A stretch of DNA of 64,000 bases from Novosphingobium sp. Chol11 (lineage in GTDB: Bacteria > Pseudomonadota > Alphaproteobacteria > Sphingomonadales > Sphingomonadaceae): contig CAMDQO010000003.1 of assembly GCA_945906105.1 (NCBI GenBank), positions 106,240-170,239 of the forward strand. Reading direction: 5' to 3'. Below the pieces are notes generated by a model. It had not been told where the DNA came from and searched no databases. It was given only the letters and a program-made list of their open reading frames with translations. Positions 24,905-33,866 of this stretch are shown here, piece after piece. Positions within the stretch are counted from its first letter, which is position 1, and every line of letters begins with the position of its first letter. Position numbers and translations under genes: made by a program.

Positions 24905-26044
24905 ATGATTGATCGCTTGCTCGTGGCGTGCTTCGACGTTGCGATGCAAACACTCTTTGATTCGATTGATTATCTACGCCGCTTGAAGGCCGATAATCCC
25001 ACTGCCGATAAGGCACATCTTCAAGCAGCATTCATCGAAGCTTTTGCTCCGACCAAGGCGCGAAGCGTTTTGGTCAGTGACGGGTTTGCTTTTCGCTTCT
25101 CGGAAGCACGGACGGGCGCGTTTTCTAACACTGTTCTGTCTCTTTCCGCGCTGCAAGCGCATGACAGCCTGCCGTTTGTTATTGCCGTCGTCCGGCAAAA
25201 CATAGTGGATTTCATGCTCGCCAACACTACCTTCCTCAAGAAAATTAGCCATAGCTCGCTCCAACTCCGCGTGGACAATATCAAGGGCAGCTTCAACGGC
25301 ACTGACATAGTGACTGAGTATGAGGGCTTAGCGAATGCCCCTGCCCAATTTGAGGCTCTCTTCGCATTGCATTCAGCTTTCACTTGGGAGGAGAATGTTG
25401 AGCGGCTGGTCGAAACCACAAACGCAATCGTTGGCCGTGACAATCGGTTTCAGTCCAATCCGGCCAGCATGGCTATGATAATGGAAGCACCAGCACGGGC
25501 CGCTGCCGCTATCGTTGAACCACAGTTTATCGAAGCCGAACGCGAGTTGGCCGAGCTTGTGGTCAATCAGAGAGAAGCAATCCTTCGGGCAGCGCAGATT
25601 GATAACGTAAACCTTCGCGGCAATGCCATTGAGCAACTGCTGACCGGCGCGGCTAATGCTCACGAACTGGGAGATGTGGTTCGACCGCTGGGCGAGGGAC
25701 GGCTGGTGATCGACATCAAGACCAAACTACTAGATCGGGCATCTGCACCCAAGGCCTACAATGTCGATAAGATGCTAACATTCTTGGCAGAGCCGGATTC
25801 AGTATTTGCCTTCTTGATGATCGGCGTGGATGTTCATGCAGGCACGGTGTCGGCGCGACTACTGCCAGTTTTGGAAAGTTCGCTACTCGATGCTACTGGC
25901 GTGCAGCATCACTGGGCTGGAAGAACGTCGAGGGGAGTCACCCAGCTTTCAGGGCAATTTGGACGGGCGAGTGCGCCTGACTATCAGCCTGTTGTTGACG
26001 AAGATAAGGCCCGTTCGTTCCTCGACCGACTACTGAACTTGTAG
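24905..26044 (+). CDS. Putative type II restriction endonuclease
   Basis: A protein of about 379 residues with no family I can name. Near nt 25670-25725 it has GD-VVRPLGEGRLVI-DIKTK, which fits a PD-(D/E)XK nuclease core (Asp, then D-x-K on a hydrophobic strand). It converges with a DNA methyltransferase gene only 6 nt away, a typical restriction-modification layout, and this context drives the call. The start is uncertain: ATG 24905 or 24944; neither has a clear ribosome-binding site. It is the first gene after the left att site, the usual cargo position. Confidence 0.7.
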   Translation: MIDRLLVACFDVAMQTLFDSIDYLRRLKADNPTADKAHLQAAFIEAFAPTKARSVLVSDGFAFRFSEARTGAFSNTVLSLSALQAHDSLPFVIAVVRQNIVDFMLANTTFLKKISHSSLQLRVDNIKGSFNGTDIVTEYEGLANAPAQFEALFALHSAFTWEENVERLVETTNAIVGRDNRFQSNPASMAMIMEAPARAAAAIVEPQFIEAERELAELVVNQREAILRAAQIDNVNLRGNAIEQLLTGAANAHELGDVVRPLGEGRLVIDIKTKLLDRASAPKAYNVDKMLTFLAEPDSVFAFLMIGVDVHAGTVSARLLPVLESSLLDATGVQHHWAGRTSRGVTQLSGQFGRASAPDYQPVVDEDKARSFLDRLLNL

Positions 26045-26050
26045 CAGCAA

Positions 26051-27130
26051 TTAAATCAGAAGCTGGGATTCCTCACGTGGTGTGGCGATGGCTGAGCCGC
26101 GCCGTGCTTTGTCGTTGATGGTGTTAAGCGTGTTGCGTTCCCAAAATACCCCTTCTGCGTATCCTTGAATGCTACGGTCTTGCTCAGCCCGGCGAAGTCT
26201 CCACTCCGACAAAAGAGCATATTCTTCCACAGCCTCAATTCCGATGTATCTCCGGTCCAACTTACTGGCCACAACAGACGTGGTTCCGCTGCCCAAGAAC
26301 GGGTCAAGGACCAAATCGCCTCGATTTGAACTTGCCAGTATAAGCTTGGCGAGCAGCTTCTCACTCTTTTGCGTAGGATGATCGGTGTTTTCTGGCATCG
26401 ACCAGAACGGTATCGTAATGTCAGTCCACATGTTGGAAGGGTGAGTATCGCGGAAATTGCCGCCTTGCGTTTCAGCCCAATCCTTCGGTGTCCCGTCGCC
26501 ATTGCGATAGGGCGCAATTACTTTCCTGCGGAGCTTAACCGTTTCGACATTGAAAGTGAATTCATCGCCGACCGTGCAGAACCAAATGTCTTCGCTTGAA
26601 TTTTTCCAATTGGACTTTGCTCCCCGCCCTTTTTCACGCTCCCATGTGATGCGGTTACGAATACGAAGGCGGCTGGAGGCGGCATCAAAGATAGAAGCAG
26701 AAGTATGCCAATCACCACAAATATAAACCGTGCCTGTCGGCTTCATCAATGGAAGCAAGTTATCCAGCACATTTCCCAGCCAAGCTGTATATTCGTCAAC
26801 TGGGCGTTTAGAGAACGTATTGTCGCCAAAGCGCTTGTTGAGATTATACGGTGGGTCAAGAACAAGCAGGTCAACCGTTCCGGCAGGCAAGCGAGCCGCC
26901 GCTTCAAGACAGTCGCCGAGGATCGTGCAATCCATCGCTGCGTCAAGGCTATCAGTAGCAAGCAATCCATTCCGAAGGTCACGCCGCTCTTTATCGGTCA
27001 ATGTGATCGTTTGATTTCTTGGAGCTCGTTCCTTTGTTTTGCCAGCTTGCTCAGTCACGTTTTGGAATTCACTTTCTTGGTCGATTAGGCTGCAATCTCG
27101 TGCCGAGGCATTTGCACGGCATCTGTGCAT
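26051..27130 (-). CDS. DNA methyltransferase (N4-cytosine/N6-adenine, beta class)
   Basis: The catalytic motif LLVLDPPYNL comes first and the AdoMet-binding motif LVLDPFLGSGTTSVVA near the C-terminus, the order of beta-class DNA methyltransferases such as CcrM. The middle has NRITWEREKGRGAKSNWKNS and HPTQKSEKLLAKLI, which are common in this class. It probably protects sites cut by the convergent endonuclease gene; the recognition sequence cannot be read. Start is uncertain: ATG 27130 is used here, GTG 27166 is upstream, and the conserved part begins much later (MDCTILGDCLEAAARL). Confidence 0.88.
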   Translation of the reverse strand: MHRCRANASARDCSLIDQESEFQNVTEQAGKTKERAPRNQTITLTDKERRDLRNGLLATDSLDAAMDCTILGDCLEAAARLPAGTVDLLVLDPPYNLNKRFGDNTFSKRPVDEYTAWLGNVLDNLLPLMKPTGTVYICGDWHTSASIFDAASSRLRIRNRITWEREKGRGAKSNWKNSSEDIWFCTVGDEFTFNVETVKLRRKVIAPYRNGDGTPKDWAETQGGNFRDTHPSNMWTDITIPFWSMPENTDHPTQKSEKLLAKLILASSNRGDLVLDPFLGSGTTSVVASKLDRRYIGIEAVEEYALLSEWRLRRAEQDRSIQGYAEGVFWERNTLNTINDKARRGSAIATPREESQLLI

Positions 27131-27434
27131 TCCATACCTAGCTAGCAGACAATTCAATTCTGGCACAGTGGCGTTGTGCCTTACGCTGCACTTATTCAGA
27201 GGATGCGGGTGCAGGCGAGCCGCAACAAGTGCAACCGCTTAACGGAGGTTGGCAAGCAAATCCCTTGTGTGACGTTCATAGCAACGCCCCGCACCCGAAG
27301 GTGCGAGGCGCTGGCAGCGTCAAGCAAGAAGGAGGGGACTGCCCCGCTGCTGGTTCCGTTTGATTATCGTCCAACGGTTTCCGATGGGACGGGCGCGGTA
27401 GGGTGGGCCGCGCACCGCAACGCTGTCACCTTCA

Positions 27435-27812
27435 TCAGCGTGGCGGCTTTCTCTGAATGCGTTCAGGCGCTTTGCACGGTTCGCAGATACGGACATGCCG
27501 CGTGTCGTCTGACCAGAACGGCTTGCGGCAGCACATGCAATCCCGCCACCCGACATGGCGAACGATACGGGGCGGATTGTGGTCAATATCCAGCACTGCC
27601 TCGCACCGCGTGCCACCATCATAGGGCCAAGGCAGCGGCTCAATGAACCCGTAGCCGTTACCCTTGGGCCGCTGTGCCGCCGCTACAGCGCTGACGGGTT
27701 TCGCAGTGCGGCTACCCCCTTGGCGCGGTGGCTGCTCGCGCTGTGCTGGCGGCGCTGGGCCGCGTTCGCGGTAAGCTGCGAGCCACGGCGGGACGATCTC
27801 GGCAGCACTCAC
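27435..27812 (-). CDS. Hypothetical protein with a zinc-ribbon-like motif
   Basis: A 125-residue basic protein, last gene of the coupled operon of element 1. The N-terminal half is Pro/Arg-rich and probably disordered. The C-terminal half contains RDCMCCRKPFW and, 16 residues later, RICEPCK, a CxxC...CxxC zinc-ribbon pattern. The function is unknown. Its ATG overlaps the stop of the upstream gene by 4 nt. Downstream, 27131-27434 holds no gene I can support. Confidence 0.7.
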   Translation of the reverse strand: MSAAEIVPPWLAAYRERGPAPPAQREQPPRQGGSRTAKPVSAVAAAQRPKGNGYGFIEPLPWPYDGGTRCEAVLDIDHNPPRIVRHVGWRDCMCCRKPFWSDDTRHVRICEPCKAPERIQRKPPR

Positions 27813-28057
27813 CCGCTATGTTCCCAAATTCGGTCGCGCCGCCAAAGCCCCCACGCACCTTCCCGGTGCCAGCGGCGCAGGCATGTCAGGACCGTTGGCA
27901 TGTCCTTATCATCAAGTGTCCCCGCACCAATTGCGTCACGCGCCTGAGCTTCAAAAGCATCAAAGCTGCCATAGGCTGACTCGATTGGCGAGCGTGGCGC
28001 GATGCGAGCGGCTTCCAGCTTGCGGACCCGTTCCGCTAATGCTCGCACGCCTGCCAT
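27809..28057 (-). CDS. Hypothetical protein, element 1
   Basis: An 82-residue protein starting MAGVRALAERVRKLEAARIAP, a probable short coiled coil, and ending WHREGAWGLWRRDRIWEHSG. I do not recognise a family. It sits in a tightly packed operon: 4 nt after the gene upstream and overlapping the gene downstream by 4 nt (ATGA). That spacing and continuous coding make it a likely real gene. Confidence 0.65.
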   Translation of the reverse strand: MAGVRALAERVRKLEAARIAPRSPIESAYGSFDAFEAQARDAIGAGTLDDKDMPTVLTCLRRWHREGAWGLWRRDRIWEHSG

Positions 28058-28061
28058 GCGC

Positions 28062-28244
28062 CTATTTCCCTGTCAGCTTTTTCATCGCTGCGCCAAGGTT
28101 CACAGCACCCGCAAAGTTGGCATCGTGCATCGCCTTTCGAGCTAGCGCCGTTTCAAAGTGCCGCTCAACAAGCCGTTCGCGCTCCTCTGGTGTCAGCACG
28201 TCGCGGCGCGGGGCATTGTGCTTATCGTCGCCATTGTCCCTCAT
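28062..28244 (-). CDS. Small hypothetical protein, element 1
   Basis: A 60-residue charged protein (MRDNGDDKHNAPRRDVLTPEERERLVERHFETALARKAMHDA in outline) with a predicted helix in the second half. No family recognised. Its start overlaps the stop of the gene upstream by 4 nt, so it is coupled to it. The small size makes function impossible to judge. Confidence 0.6.
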   Translation of the reverse strand: MRDNGDDKHNAPRRDVLTPEERERLVERHFETALARKAMHDANFAGAVNLGAAMKKLTGK

Positions 28245-28642
28245 TGCGGCAGCGCCCCCAAGCCGCAGAGCAGGTCAAAGGCACTTTTGCGCACGGTGGC
28301 TTCGTCGCTATCGCGCAGCACGTCCATGCAGGCAGTGACCGCCTGCTGTTTCAGTGCCTCGGTATCCGCCGGGGTCATGTCCGCGAACAGTTCCGCCCGC
28401 GAAATGCCGCACATGGTCAGCGTTTCCTCAAGGGTGAGGCTCAACACCTTCATGGTGTAAGCGCCTGCTCCCATGCGATTGGAACTGGCAAAGCTATGCG
28501 CGTCGTTCTTCGCCTGCTGGTATTCGCTGACAGGCTGGATTTTGACCCGCTTGCCGAACAACAGCGTGACGACGAACATATCGCCGGGGCTTGGTGGCAG
28601 CGCCTCAACGCGGTTGCCGCTCCACATTTGCTGTGTGGTCAT
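28241..28642 (-). CDS. Hypothetical protein, element 1
   Basis: A 133-residue protein. The start at 28642 (MTTQQMWSG) was chosen because GGAGG lies 9 nt upstream and because it overlaps the stop of the DUF5681-like gene by 4 nt. An N-terminal beta-rich part (GDMFVVTLLFGKRVKI) is followed by a helical part (LEETLTMCGISRAELFADMTPADTEALKQQAV). The family is unknown to me. Confidence 0.65.
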   Translation of the reverse strand: MTTQQMWSGNRVEALPPSPGDMFVVTLLFGKRVKIQPVSEYQQAKNDAHSFASSNRMGAGAYTMKVLSLTLEETLTMCGISRAELFADMTPADTEALKQQAVTACMDVLRDSDEATVRKSAFDLLCGLGALPQ

Positions 28643-29082
28643 ATCTGTTTCGCCTCCAATATGATGATACGGCTTTCCAAGTTTTCGATGGCTTGGATGC
28701 CAGCGACCGACTGGATGCACGTTATCAGGGTGCGCCCGGTTTCAGGGTCAACCTGCCCCGCTGCCACGGCCTGCAAAATCTGCTGCGCTTGTTCGCCAAG
28801 CGGTCGGTCGGGAGATAGGTCAAACTCGACCTTTTCCGCCTGCTGTTTGATGGCAGGGGCAACACGGGCTAGAACCAGACCCGCCGCCTGCATGTCACCC
28901 TCAAGCGCCTTGTCGATAACCACACGGGCGATGGCGGGTGCATCTTCCATCAACGCCTTAGTCACGCGGCTACGCTTATCCAGAATTCCCGGAGGTCTGC
29001 CGGATGGATTTGGACTTTTCATGCCGGGCGTCCAACGACCTGGCGCGGGTGTCGCGGCCTGATCCAAAGAGTCCGTCATCAC
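28639..29082 (-). CDS. DUF5681-like protein
   Basis: A 147-residue protein with an N-terminal segment GRWTPGMKSPNPSGRPPGI, close to the G-x-F-K-P-G-x-SGNPxGRPKG start of DUF5681 proteins that often occur in prophages and mobile elements. The rest is helical with KALMEDAPAIARVVIDKALEGDMQAAGLVLARVAP in outline. A DNA-packaging or small-terminase-like role has been considered for such proteins but is not shown here. It overlaps both neighbours by 4 nt. Confidence 0.72.
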   Translation of the reverse strand: MMTDSLDQAATPAPGRWTPGMKSPNPSGRPPGILDKRSRVTKALMEDAPAIARVVIDKALEGDMQAAGLVLARVAPAIKQQAEKVEFDLSPDRPLGEQAQQILQAVAAGQVDPETGRTLITCIQSVAGIQAIENLESRIIILEAKQI

Positions 29083-29792
29083 GCAACGTCCCGAAGCGCG
29101 AACGCCTTTTCTGACGCGGTGCGAGCCTCGCGCAATGCTTTGGCCTTGTGCGGCGGACAGCCAACAGCCTTCTCAAGCTCTTTGAAAACGATGCCTGCTC
29201 GCTGTTCGATCATGTCCTTGGCAGCGACCATCACCTTGAGCCGCTTGGAAACGGCAGGTGCATTGCGCTCGTGATACATGCGGGTGAACACCGATTGCAT
29301 GTTTGCATCAATTCCGGCGAGGTAAGGCGGCGCTCCCAAAACAGCCGTTGCACTTACATCATCGCCATTGGCCACCGCGTCCTGAATGAACTTCATACGT
29401 TCGCCGGTGGGCAACGCCTTCACATAGGCCCGCACCTCCGCCGCGACCGAATGCGCAGCTTTGGACGTAACGGGCGCGGTCAGCTCCTGCTCAAGGTGCG
29501 CAATGCCCTTCACGAGGTTGGCGCGGGTGTTGTCGAACCCCTTGGCAATTACCGCCAACTGCTTCTGCGCAAATTGGTCTGTTTCAATTATGACCTGATT
29601 TTCATTCCATGACGGGTTTTTCTCCGCTTTGGCCCGTCCGTCCCATACTGTGCGAATGCGCTCATAAGCTTCGCTGAACGCGGTTACGGTCGGGGCGAGC
29701 ACTGCAATGGTTTCGTCGTCATACCCCTCAATCTCTTTCACGTTATCGGGGTGCAATGCCAATGAAACGCGGGTGTCTATATTATCAGACAT
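29079..29792 (-). CDS. Hypothetical helical protein, element 1
   Basis: A 237-residue protein and the first gene of the six-gene coupled operon. It is mostly helical, with a conserved-looking middle (TSKAAHSVAAEVRAYVKALPTGERMKF) and a C-terminal segment with many Lys and Glu. I do not recognise the family. Its ATG follows the repeat-rich non-coding stretch 29793-30282, so the promoter for the whole operon probably lies there. Confidence 0.7.
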   Translation of the reverse strand: MSDNIDTRVSLALHPDNVKEIEGYDDETIAVLAPTVTAFSEAYERIRTVWDGRAKAEKNPSWNENQVIIETDQFAQKQLAVIAKGFDNTRANLVKGIAHLEQELTAPVTSKAAHSVAAEVRAYVKALPTGERMKFIQDAVANGDDVSATAVLGAPPYLAGIDANMQSVFTRMYHERNAPAVSKRLKVMVAAKDMIEQRAGIVFKELEKAVGCPPHKAKALREARTASEKAFALRDVA

Positions 29793-30282
29793 GGGGCCTC
29801 CTAGTGCTTGATACGGCTTACGATTGGTGTGTAAGCTACCTGTTCTCGCTTAGTTCTAGCAACTAAAACAATTGCTTAGGTCTAAAGACAAGCAAACAGG
29901 GTATTTGTCGGTCTATTTGGGATCGTAGCAAATCGTAGCAGGAGAAAAGCCGCCGTTTGCAACGATCATAGCCGCCCTAATCCCGCGAAAACCCTCGTGC
30001 TTTGGGTGAGCGTAGCAATCGTGGCCGTAGCAAGGGCCGCGTCATGGGCGTTCGTAGCTATCGTGGCGTAGCGTCCAGCAGACAATATCCGAGTTACTTA
30101 CTTAGCCCTGTCGATTGAACTGACACGAACACAGCGGAACGCCGCAAAGCGGCTACGTTTGCTACCTTCCGCGCCAAAATACACACAAGCTGCTCGTAAT
30201 GCAGCGCTTTTTCCAACCGGAACCGTAGCAAACCCGCCGCTACGGACTTGCTACGATTGCTACGGCAACGACACCCGCGTGG
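29793..30282. repeat. Non-coding stretch with many GTAGCAA-type repeats
   Basis: About 490 nt without a supportable gene. It carries several copies of a short motif in both orientations: CGTAGCAA or CGTAGCAG at 29925-29945 (two tandem copies), GCGTAGCAATCGTGG near 30010, CGTAGC near 30055 and 30067, TGCTACC near 30170, and a 9-bp inverted pair CCGTAGCAA / TTGCTACGG near 30226-30268 with a further CTACG copy in the loop. It separates a DUF3987 gene from the coupled operon, so it may be a replication origin, an iteron-like array or a regulatory region. Confidence 0.6.
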
Positions 30283-31740
30283 TTAAGACCATTCCTTCAC
30301 CACTTGCGGCGCGATAGTAATGTATCGGGATTTGTCCCCCGGATACGATTTTACGCGGACACGCCGCAGATCACTGAGCAGATCAAGGGCATCATCGATA
30401 CGCTTCCCGCCTCGCAGCGCCCCCGGCCCCTTCTGGCGAATCATATTTACGGTGATTGGGTCGCGGGGCTTTTCGCGCACGCGGCGGCATAGCCACTCCT
30501 CCAGTTTCTCCGCATTGCGGACTTCCTCGGTAACGTCTGTTGAGGAGCTGAATCGCACGGCTTCGTCCAGATACCACCGCATGAGTGCGCAGGCGCTGTC
30601 GATAGTGCTTGCGGTGATAGGGCTGAGACCCTCGGCGTATGTGTTGAACACATGCAGGCAGCAAGCGATCCGCGCCGCATTCTCCGCCGCCTTGCTCGCT
30701 ATGTCCTTGATGGTTGAGTATTCACGATCACCCCCAATCAATTCCTCCACCTCATCGTGAAACAAAATCCACACACGTTCGGCAGCAGAGTCCAACCGAA
30801 CACAGTGCCCGTCCAACCTTCCCATTTCATCAAATGCGGCTGGAATCAGCAGGAGGTGCGCGACACGCACTTGAAAAGCTCGCAACGCTGACATGGATGA
30901 CGGCGGCTGCTTATAGAGCCGCGTTCCTTGCGTAGTCGGAGGATGGCACATCAGGAACCGTGCGAAAAATCCAATGCCACGCGCCAGCCCGTCAGTTTTT
31001 TCGCTGAACTTCGCCAACACATCTGGCTGAAGCATAAGCCCCATCGTTCCGCGAACGCTCTCGATAATGGTCTCACCACGACCGACACGCGCCTCGCGGA
31101 TTGGGCCTCCATCCCAAATCTGATTGAGCAGCCCCATGTTTCTCTGGGCATTCTCCGCCTTCATTGAATGCGAACCGAAGATGACGCCAGCCTCTGCGCT
31201 GACCACCGCCGCAATGGGGTATTTGTCGAGATGAGCGACCAGTGCCTCGGCGGTATCGTCGCCCCTCAGCATCCGAGGGACGATAGGCGGGTCTTCAGGT
31301 TTGTCCCCCTGCCTACCGTTGTTCTCCCACGCCTCCATTGCGTCACGGTGCATTCGCTCCCAGCGCTTTTGCTCCTTTCGCTGATGAGCTTCCCAATCGT
31401 GAAGCGGCTGCATGAACAACTTGTCCACCGTGGATTTGCGTTCGCCGCTTTGAGCAATTGTGAGAAAGAACAGCGAAGCCGGACCATGCAGCCTGTCGTC
31501 CCGGCTCACGCTGAATTGGGTTTGGACTGCGGCTGACACAGCCGAAAGTGCGCAACCCGCGACCATTGCCAGCGGGGCCTGCACATAGTCGGCTACCTGC
31601 TCAACTGCATCCCTGATGATGGGAGGCAAGCGCTCGACGGGGTAGGGTTCCGGCTGGTCGTATCTGCGCAGCGGTTGCGGGTTCCAAGGCAGTTCGCGCA
31701 GAAATGCGTCGTTCGCCGTTTGGCTCATGTCAACGGGCAT
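30283..31740 (-). CDS. DUF3987 / YfjI-family protein
   Basis: A 485-residue protein of the DUF3987 family. An ATPase-like core is visible: a P-loop-like segment FFLTIAQSGERKSTVDKLF, a following segment with AAVVSAEAGVIFG, then SVRGTMGLMLQPDVLAKF. The C-terminal part ends in a winged-helix-like region (DALDLLSDLRRVRVKSYPGDKSRYITI). Such proteins are common in integrative elements near primase or AlpA genes and are thought to help replication; no biochemical function is established. The ATG used gives MPVDMSQTAND; ATG at the fifth codon is also possible. Confidence 0.85.
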   Translation of the reverse strand: MPVDMSQTANDAFLRELPWNPQPLRRYDQPEPYPVERLPPIIRDAVEQVADYVQAPLAMVAGCALSAVSAAVQTQFSVSRDDRLHGPASLFFLTIAQSGERKSTVDKLFMQPLHDWEAHQRKEQKRWERMHRDAMEAWENNGRQGDKPEDPPIVPRMLRGDDTAEALVAHLDKYPIAAVVSAEAGVIFGSHSMKAENAQRNMGLLNQIWDGGPIREARVGRGETIIESVRGTMGLMLQPDVLAKFSEKTDGLARGIGFFARFLMCHPPTTQGTRLYKQPPSSMSALRAFQVRVAHLLLIPAAFDEMGRLDGHCVRLDSAAERVWILFHDEVEELIGGDREYSTIKDIASKAAENAARIACCLHVFNTYAEGLSPITASTIDSACALMRWYLDEAVRFSSSTDVTEEVRNAEKLEEWLCRRVREKPRDPITVNMIRQKGPGALRGGKRIDDALDLLSDLRRVRVKSYPGDKSRYITIAPQVVKEWS

Positions 31741-31829
31741 GGCGTTGTGCCTCCCGCATGTAAGGGGAAACGCCCGCTTGCGGACTTTCGCTGCAAATTC
31801 GTATGTTGCTCATCGGTAAGTTGCTCCGA

Positions 31830-31857
31830 TGCGGCAGGGTTGGCACGCCCTGCCGCA
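31830..31857 (+). terminator. Strong hairpin, terminator-like
   Basis: A perfect 10-bp GC-rich stem, TGCGGCAGGG and CCCTGCCGCA, with an 8-nt loop, followed on the plus strand by TTTT. It lies between the AlpA-like and DUF3987 genes, both on the minus strand, so it may act as an attenuator for read-through between them or stop plus-strand transcription. Confidence 0.55.
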
Positions 31858-31922
31858 TTTTCATGGCTGGGGCTTATGGTGGGGATGCCGCGCATTCGCA
31901 GCGGCCAGATTGTTCTGCTTAT

Positions 31923-32192
31923 TCATGCAGATGCACCGATTGAACGACACCCTTGAGGTGTGCGGTTCAACAATCCGACGGCGCTATATGCGCTCGTGCT
32001 GGCATAGGAACGCTCCGCCAACCATCGCATGACGGTTGCGCGTTCGTATCGCACTGGGCCTTGCGGCTGGTCAGACAGCTTGAGGAACTCAGGGCCACGG
32101 CCCTTGTTGCGCCAGATTTCTAATGTGTTCGGCTTGATGGAGAGCAGCGCCGCAGTTTCGGCACTGGTCATAAGTTCATTGTCATGGGACAT
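31923..32192 (-). CDS. AlpA-like helix-turn-helix regulator / excisionase
   Basis: An 89-residue protein with a MerR-like helix-turn-helix: MTSAETAALLSIKPNTLEIWRNKGRGPEFLKLSDQPQGPVRYERATVMRWLAERS in outline, the HTH_17 pattern. Proteins of this type near an integrase act as excisionases or transcription activators (AlpA, P4 Vis). It lies 220 nt upstream-side of the integrase on the same strand, with the DUF3987 gene after it, which fits a P4-like control module. Confidence 0.85.
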   Translation of the reverse strand: MSHDNELMTSAETAALLSIKPNTLEIWRNKGRGPEFLKLSDQPQGPVRYERATVMRWLAERSYASTSAYSAVGLLNRTPQGCRSIGASA

Positions 32193-32411
32193 ATCGGCAG
32201 TCCTGAAGATCGGTTGCCGACAACTGCATTCGCAACTGTCGTCGCCGCATCCGCCATGGGACTGCTACTTTTTGTTCTATCCGACCGACCTAAATCGGCA
32301 CCGCATCACGCTCGGATAAAACGGGCTAGGCATAGCTTTACTTAGCAAGCCATAGTCATGCAAGTCATTATTTTTGCTTGATAAACGGCTGTTTAGTAAT
32401 CTGAACAACTG

Positions 32412-33716
32412 TCATGCACGGAGCGGCACCACATTCGCCCCCGTTGCTTTCGCATGTGCAATCCTTGCTTGCTGTTCAATCCAATCGCTAACCTGCTGAA
32501 CTTCGGGGTGCAGATATTGCAGGCGAGAGGTCTGGAGGTAGTGCCTCGCCGTGATTCCTTGCGGCACATGGTTCGTCAGCAATTCCAGCTTGAACAGGTC
32601 AATGCCGCAGGCGGAAAAACCTGTGGTCACGAATGTCCGCCGGAGGTCATGCGGCGAAACCGCGCCGCTTCCATCGCTGGCGATACCCTCAATCTTGCCC
32701 AACTGCTCAAGCGGGGCGCGGGTGTCGGTGATATATCCGCATTTGCTGTTTGACGGGAACACGAACTCGCTGTTTCCGGCTTTCTGCCGTTGCTTGAGGA
32801 TGGCCACGGCTTGCGTTGATAGCGGCAGCCATACCGGATTACCGTTCTTGGGGTTGGGCAGATGCCACCAGCACTGCGCGGGGTCGTCCTCAAGATGCAC
32901 CTGCTCCCAGCGCAGCGACCCGCCTTCGGATTTGCGTGCGCCTGTGAGCATAAGGAAGCGAACGAGATCGACACCGGCCAACGCGCTGGCGTTGCGTGCA
33001 ACAATGCGCAGTTCGGTTAGGCGGTTCCAAACCTCGCCAACCTTGTTGAGTTCGACATGGCGCGTGCGGGGTTCAAACTCTTTCCAATCGTCCTTCATTC
33101 CGTGGACGGGGTTGTTCGGGATAAGCAAAGAGCCGTCCGAACGCTTGAAACGGCGATTGGCAAAGTTGACCAGCGTGCGCAGCGTGACGAGGGAAATCTG
33201 CGCCTGCCCCGGCGCTGGTCTTCCATCCAACCCGTTTTCGCACATTTCCTTGTGGCGCTTGCGAACGTCCTGCTCGCGGATGGAGGCAATGGGCTTGTCT
33301 TTCCAAGCGGCAAACACCTTGTCGATGTGGCGGTTCATTTCGCCCTTCGTGCTGTCCCGCATTTTACCATCACGGGCCATGTAAAGGTCAGCGACCTGCC
33401 GCAACGTGACCTTCTCGGCTTCATCCTGCCGCCATTGCTCGCGGGGGTCTTTGCCATCCTCAAGCTGGTGACGGTATTCCTCCGCACGGCGGCGAGCATC
33501 GTCAACAGTCCATGCGCCATAGGAACCGATGGTGAGGCGCACCTCCTTTTCGGTGCCCCGGATGCGGCCCTGCGCGATGAACTTGGCAAGGCCGGTCGGC
33601 GTTACCCTAACTCCGAAGCCTTTGCTGTCGGAACACCAATATAGCACGTCAGACTTGGACAGACCGGGCTTGGCCACACGGTCTATGCTGGATTTCGTCA
33701 ACTTCATCTTTGGCAT
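32412..33716 (-). CDS. Tyrosine-type site-specific integrase
   Basis: A phage-type integrase of 434 residues. It has an arm-binding N-terminal domain (MPKMKLTKSSIDRVAKPGLS, then GFGVRVTPTGLAKFI, the DUF4102 pattern), a core-binding domain, and a catalytic domain with the first Arg in LTGARKSEGGSLRWEQV, the HxxR box in SPHDLRRTFVTT, and the Tyr near ARHYLQTSR. The start at 33716 matches the conserved N-terminus. It lies about 150 nt from the right att copy and reads inward, so it is the integrase of element 1. Confidence 0.95.
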   Translation of the reverse strand: MPKMKLTKSSIDRVAKPGLSKSDVLYWCSDSKGFGVRVTPTGLAKFIAQGRIRGTEKEVRLTIGSYGAWTVDDARRRAEEYRHQLEDGKDPREQWRQDEAEKVTLRQVADLYMARDGKMRDSTKGEMNRHIDKVFAAWKDKPIASIREQDVRKRHKEMCENGLDGRPAPGQAQISLVTLRTLVNFANRRFKRSDGSLLIPNNPVHGMKDDWKEFEPRTRHVELNKVGEVWNRLTELRIVARNASALAGVDLVRFLMLTGARKSEGGSLRWEQVHLEDDPAQCWWHLPNPKNGNPVWLPLSTQAVAILKQRQKAGNSEFVFPSNSKCGYITDTRAPLEQLGKIEGIASDGSGAVSPHDLRRTFVTTGFSACGIDLFKLELLTNHVPQGITARHYLQTSRLQYLHPEVQQVSDWIEQQARIAHAKATGANVVPLRA

Positions 33717-33866
33717 GTCGCTACTCCCAATAAGTTTCCCGTAAGCAGCCCGCATAAAGCTGCGGCAATCTGCTTAGGGCACATTCGGAGAGCCAAGCAA
33801 CTGATTTAGCTTGATTATCCAGCAACTTCAAGCTGCGTAAAGCTACGTCAATTTAGGGACGAAAAT

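Noticed and set aside
31740..31922. Small genes of 21 and 44 codons between the AlpA-like and DUF3987 genes
   Set aside because: Open frames exist on the minus strand, but they span the strong hairpin and show no good ribosome-binding site or protein-like composition.
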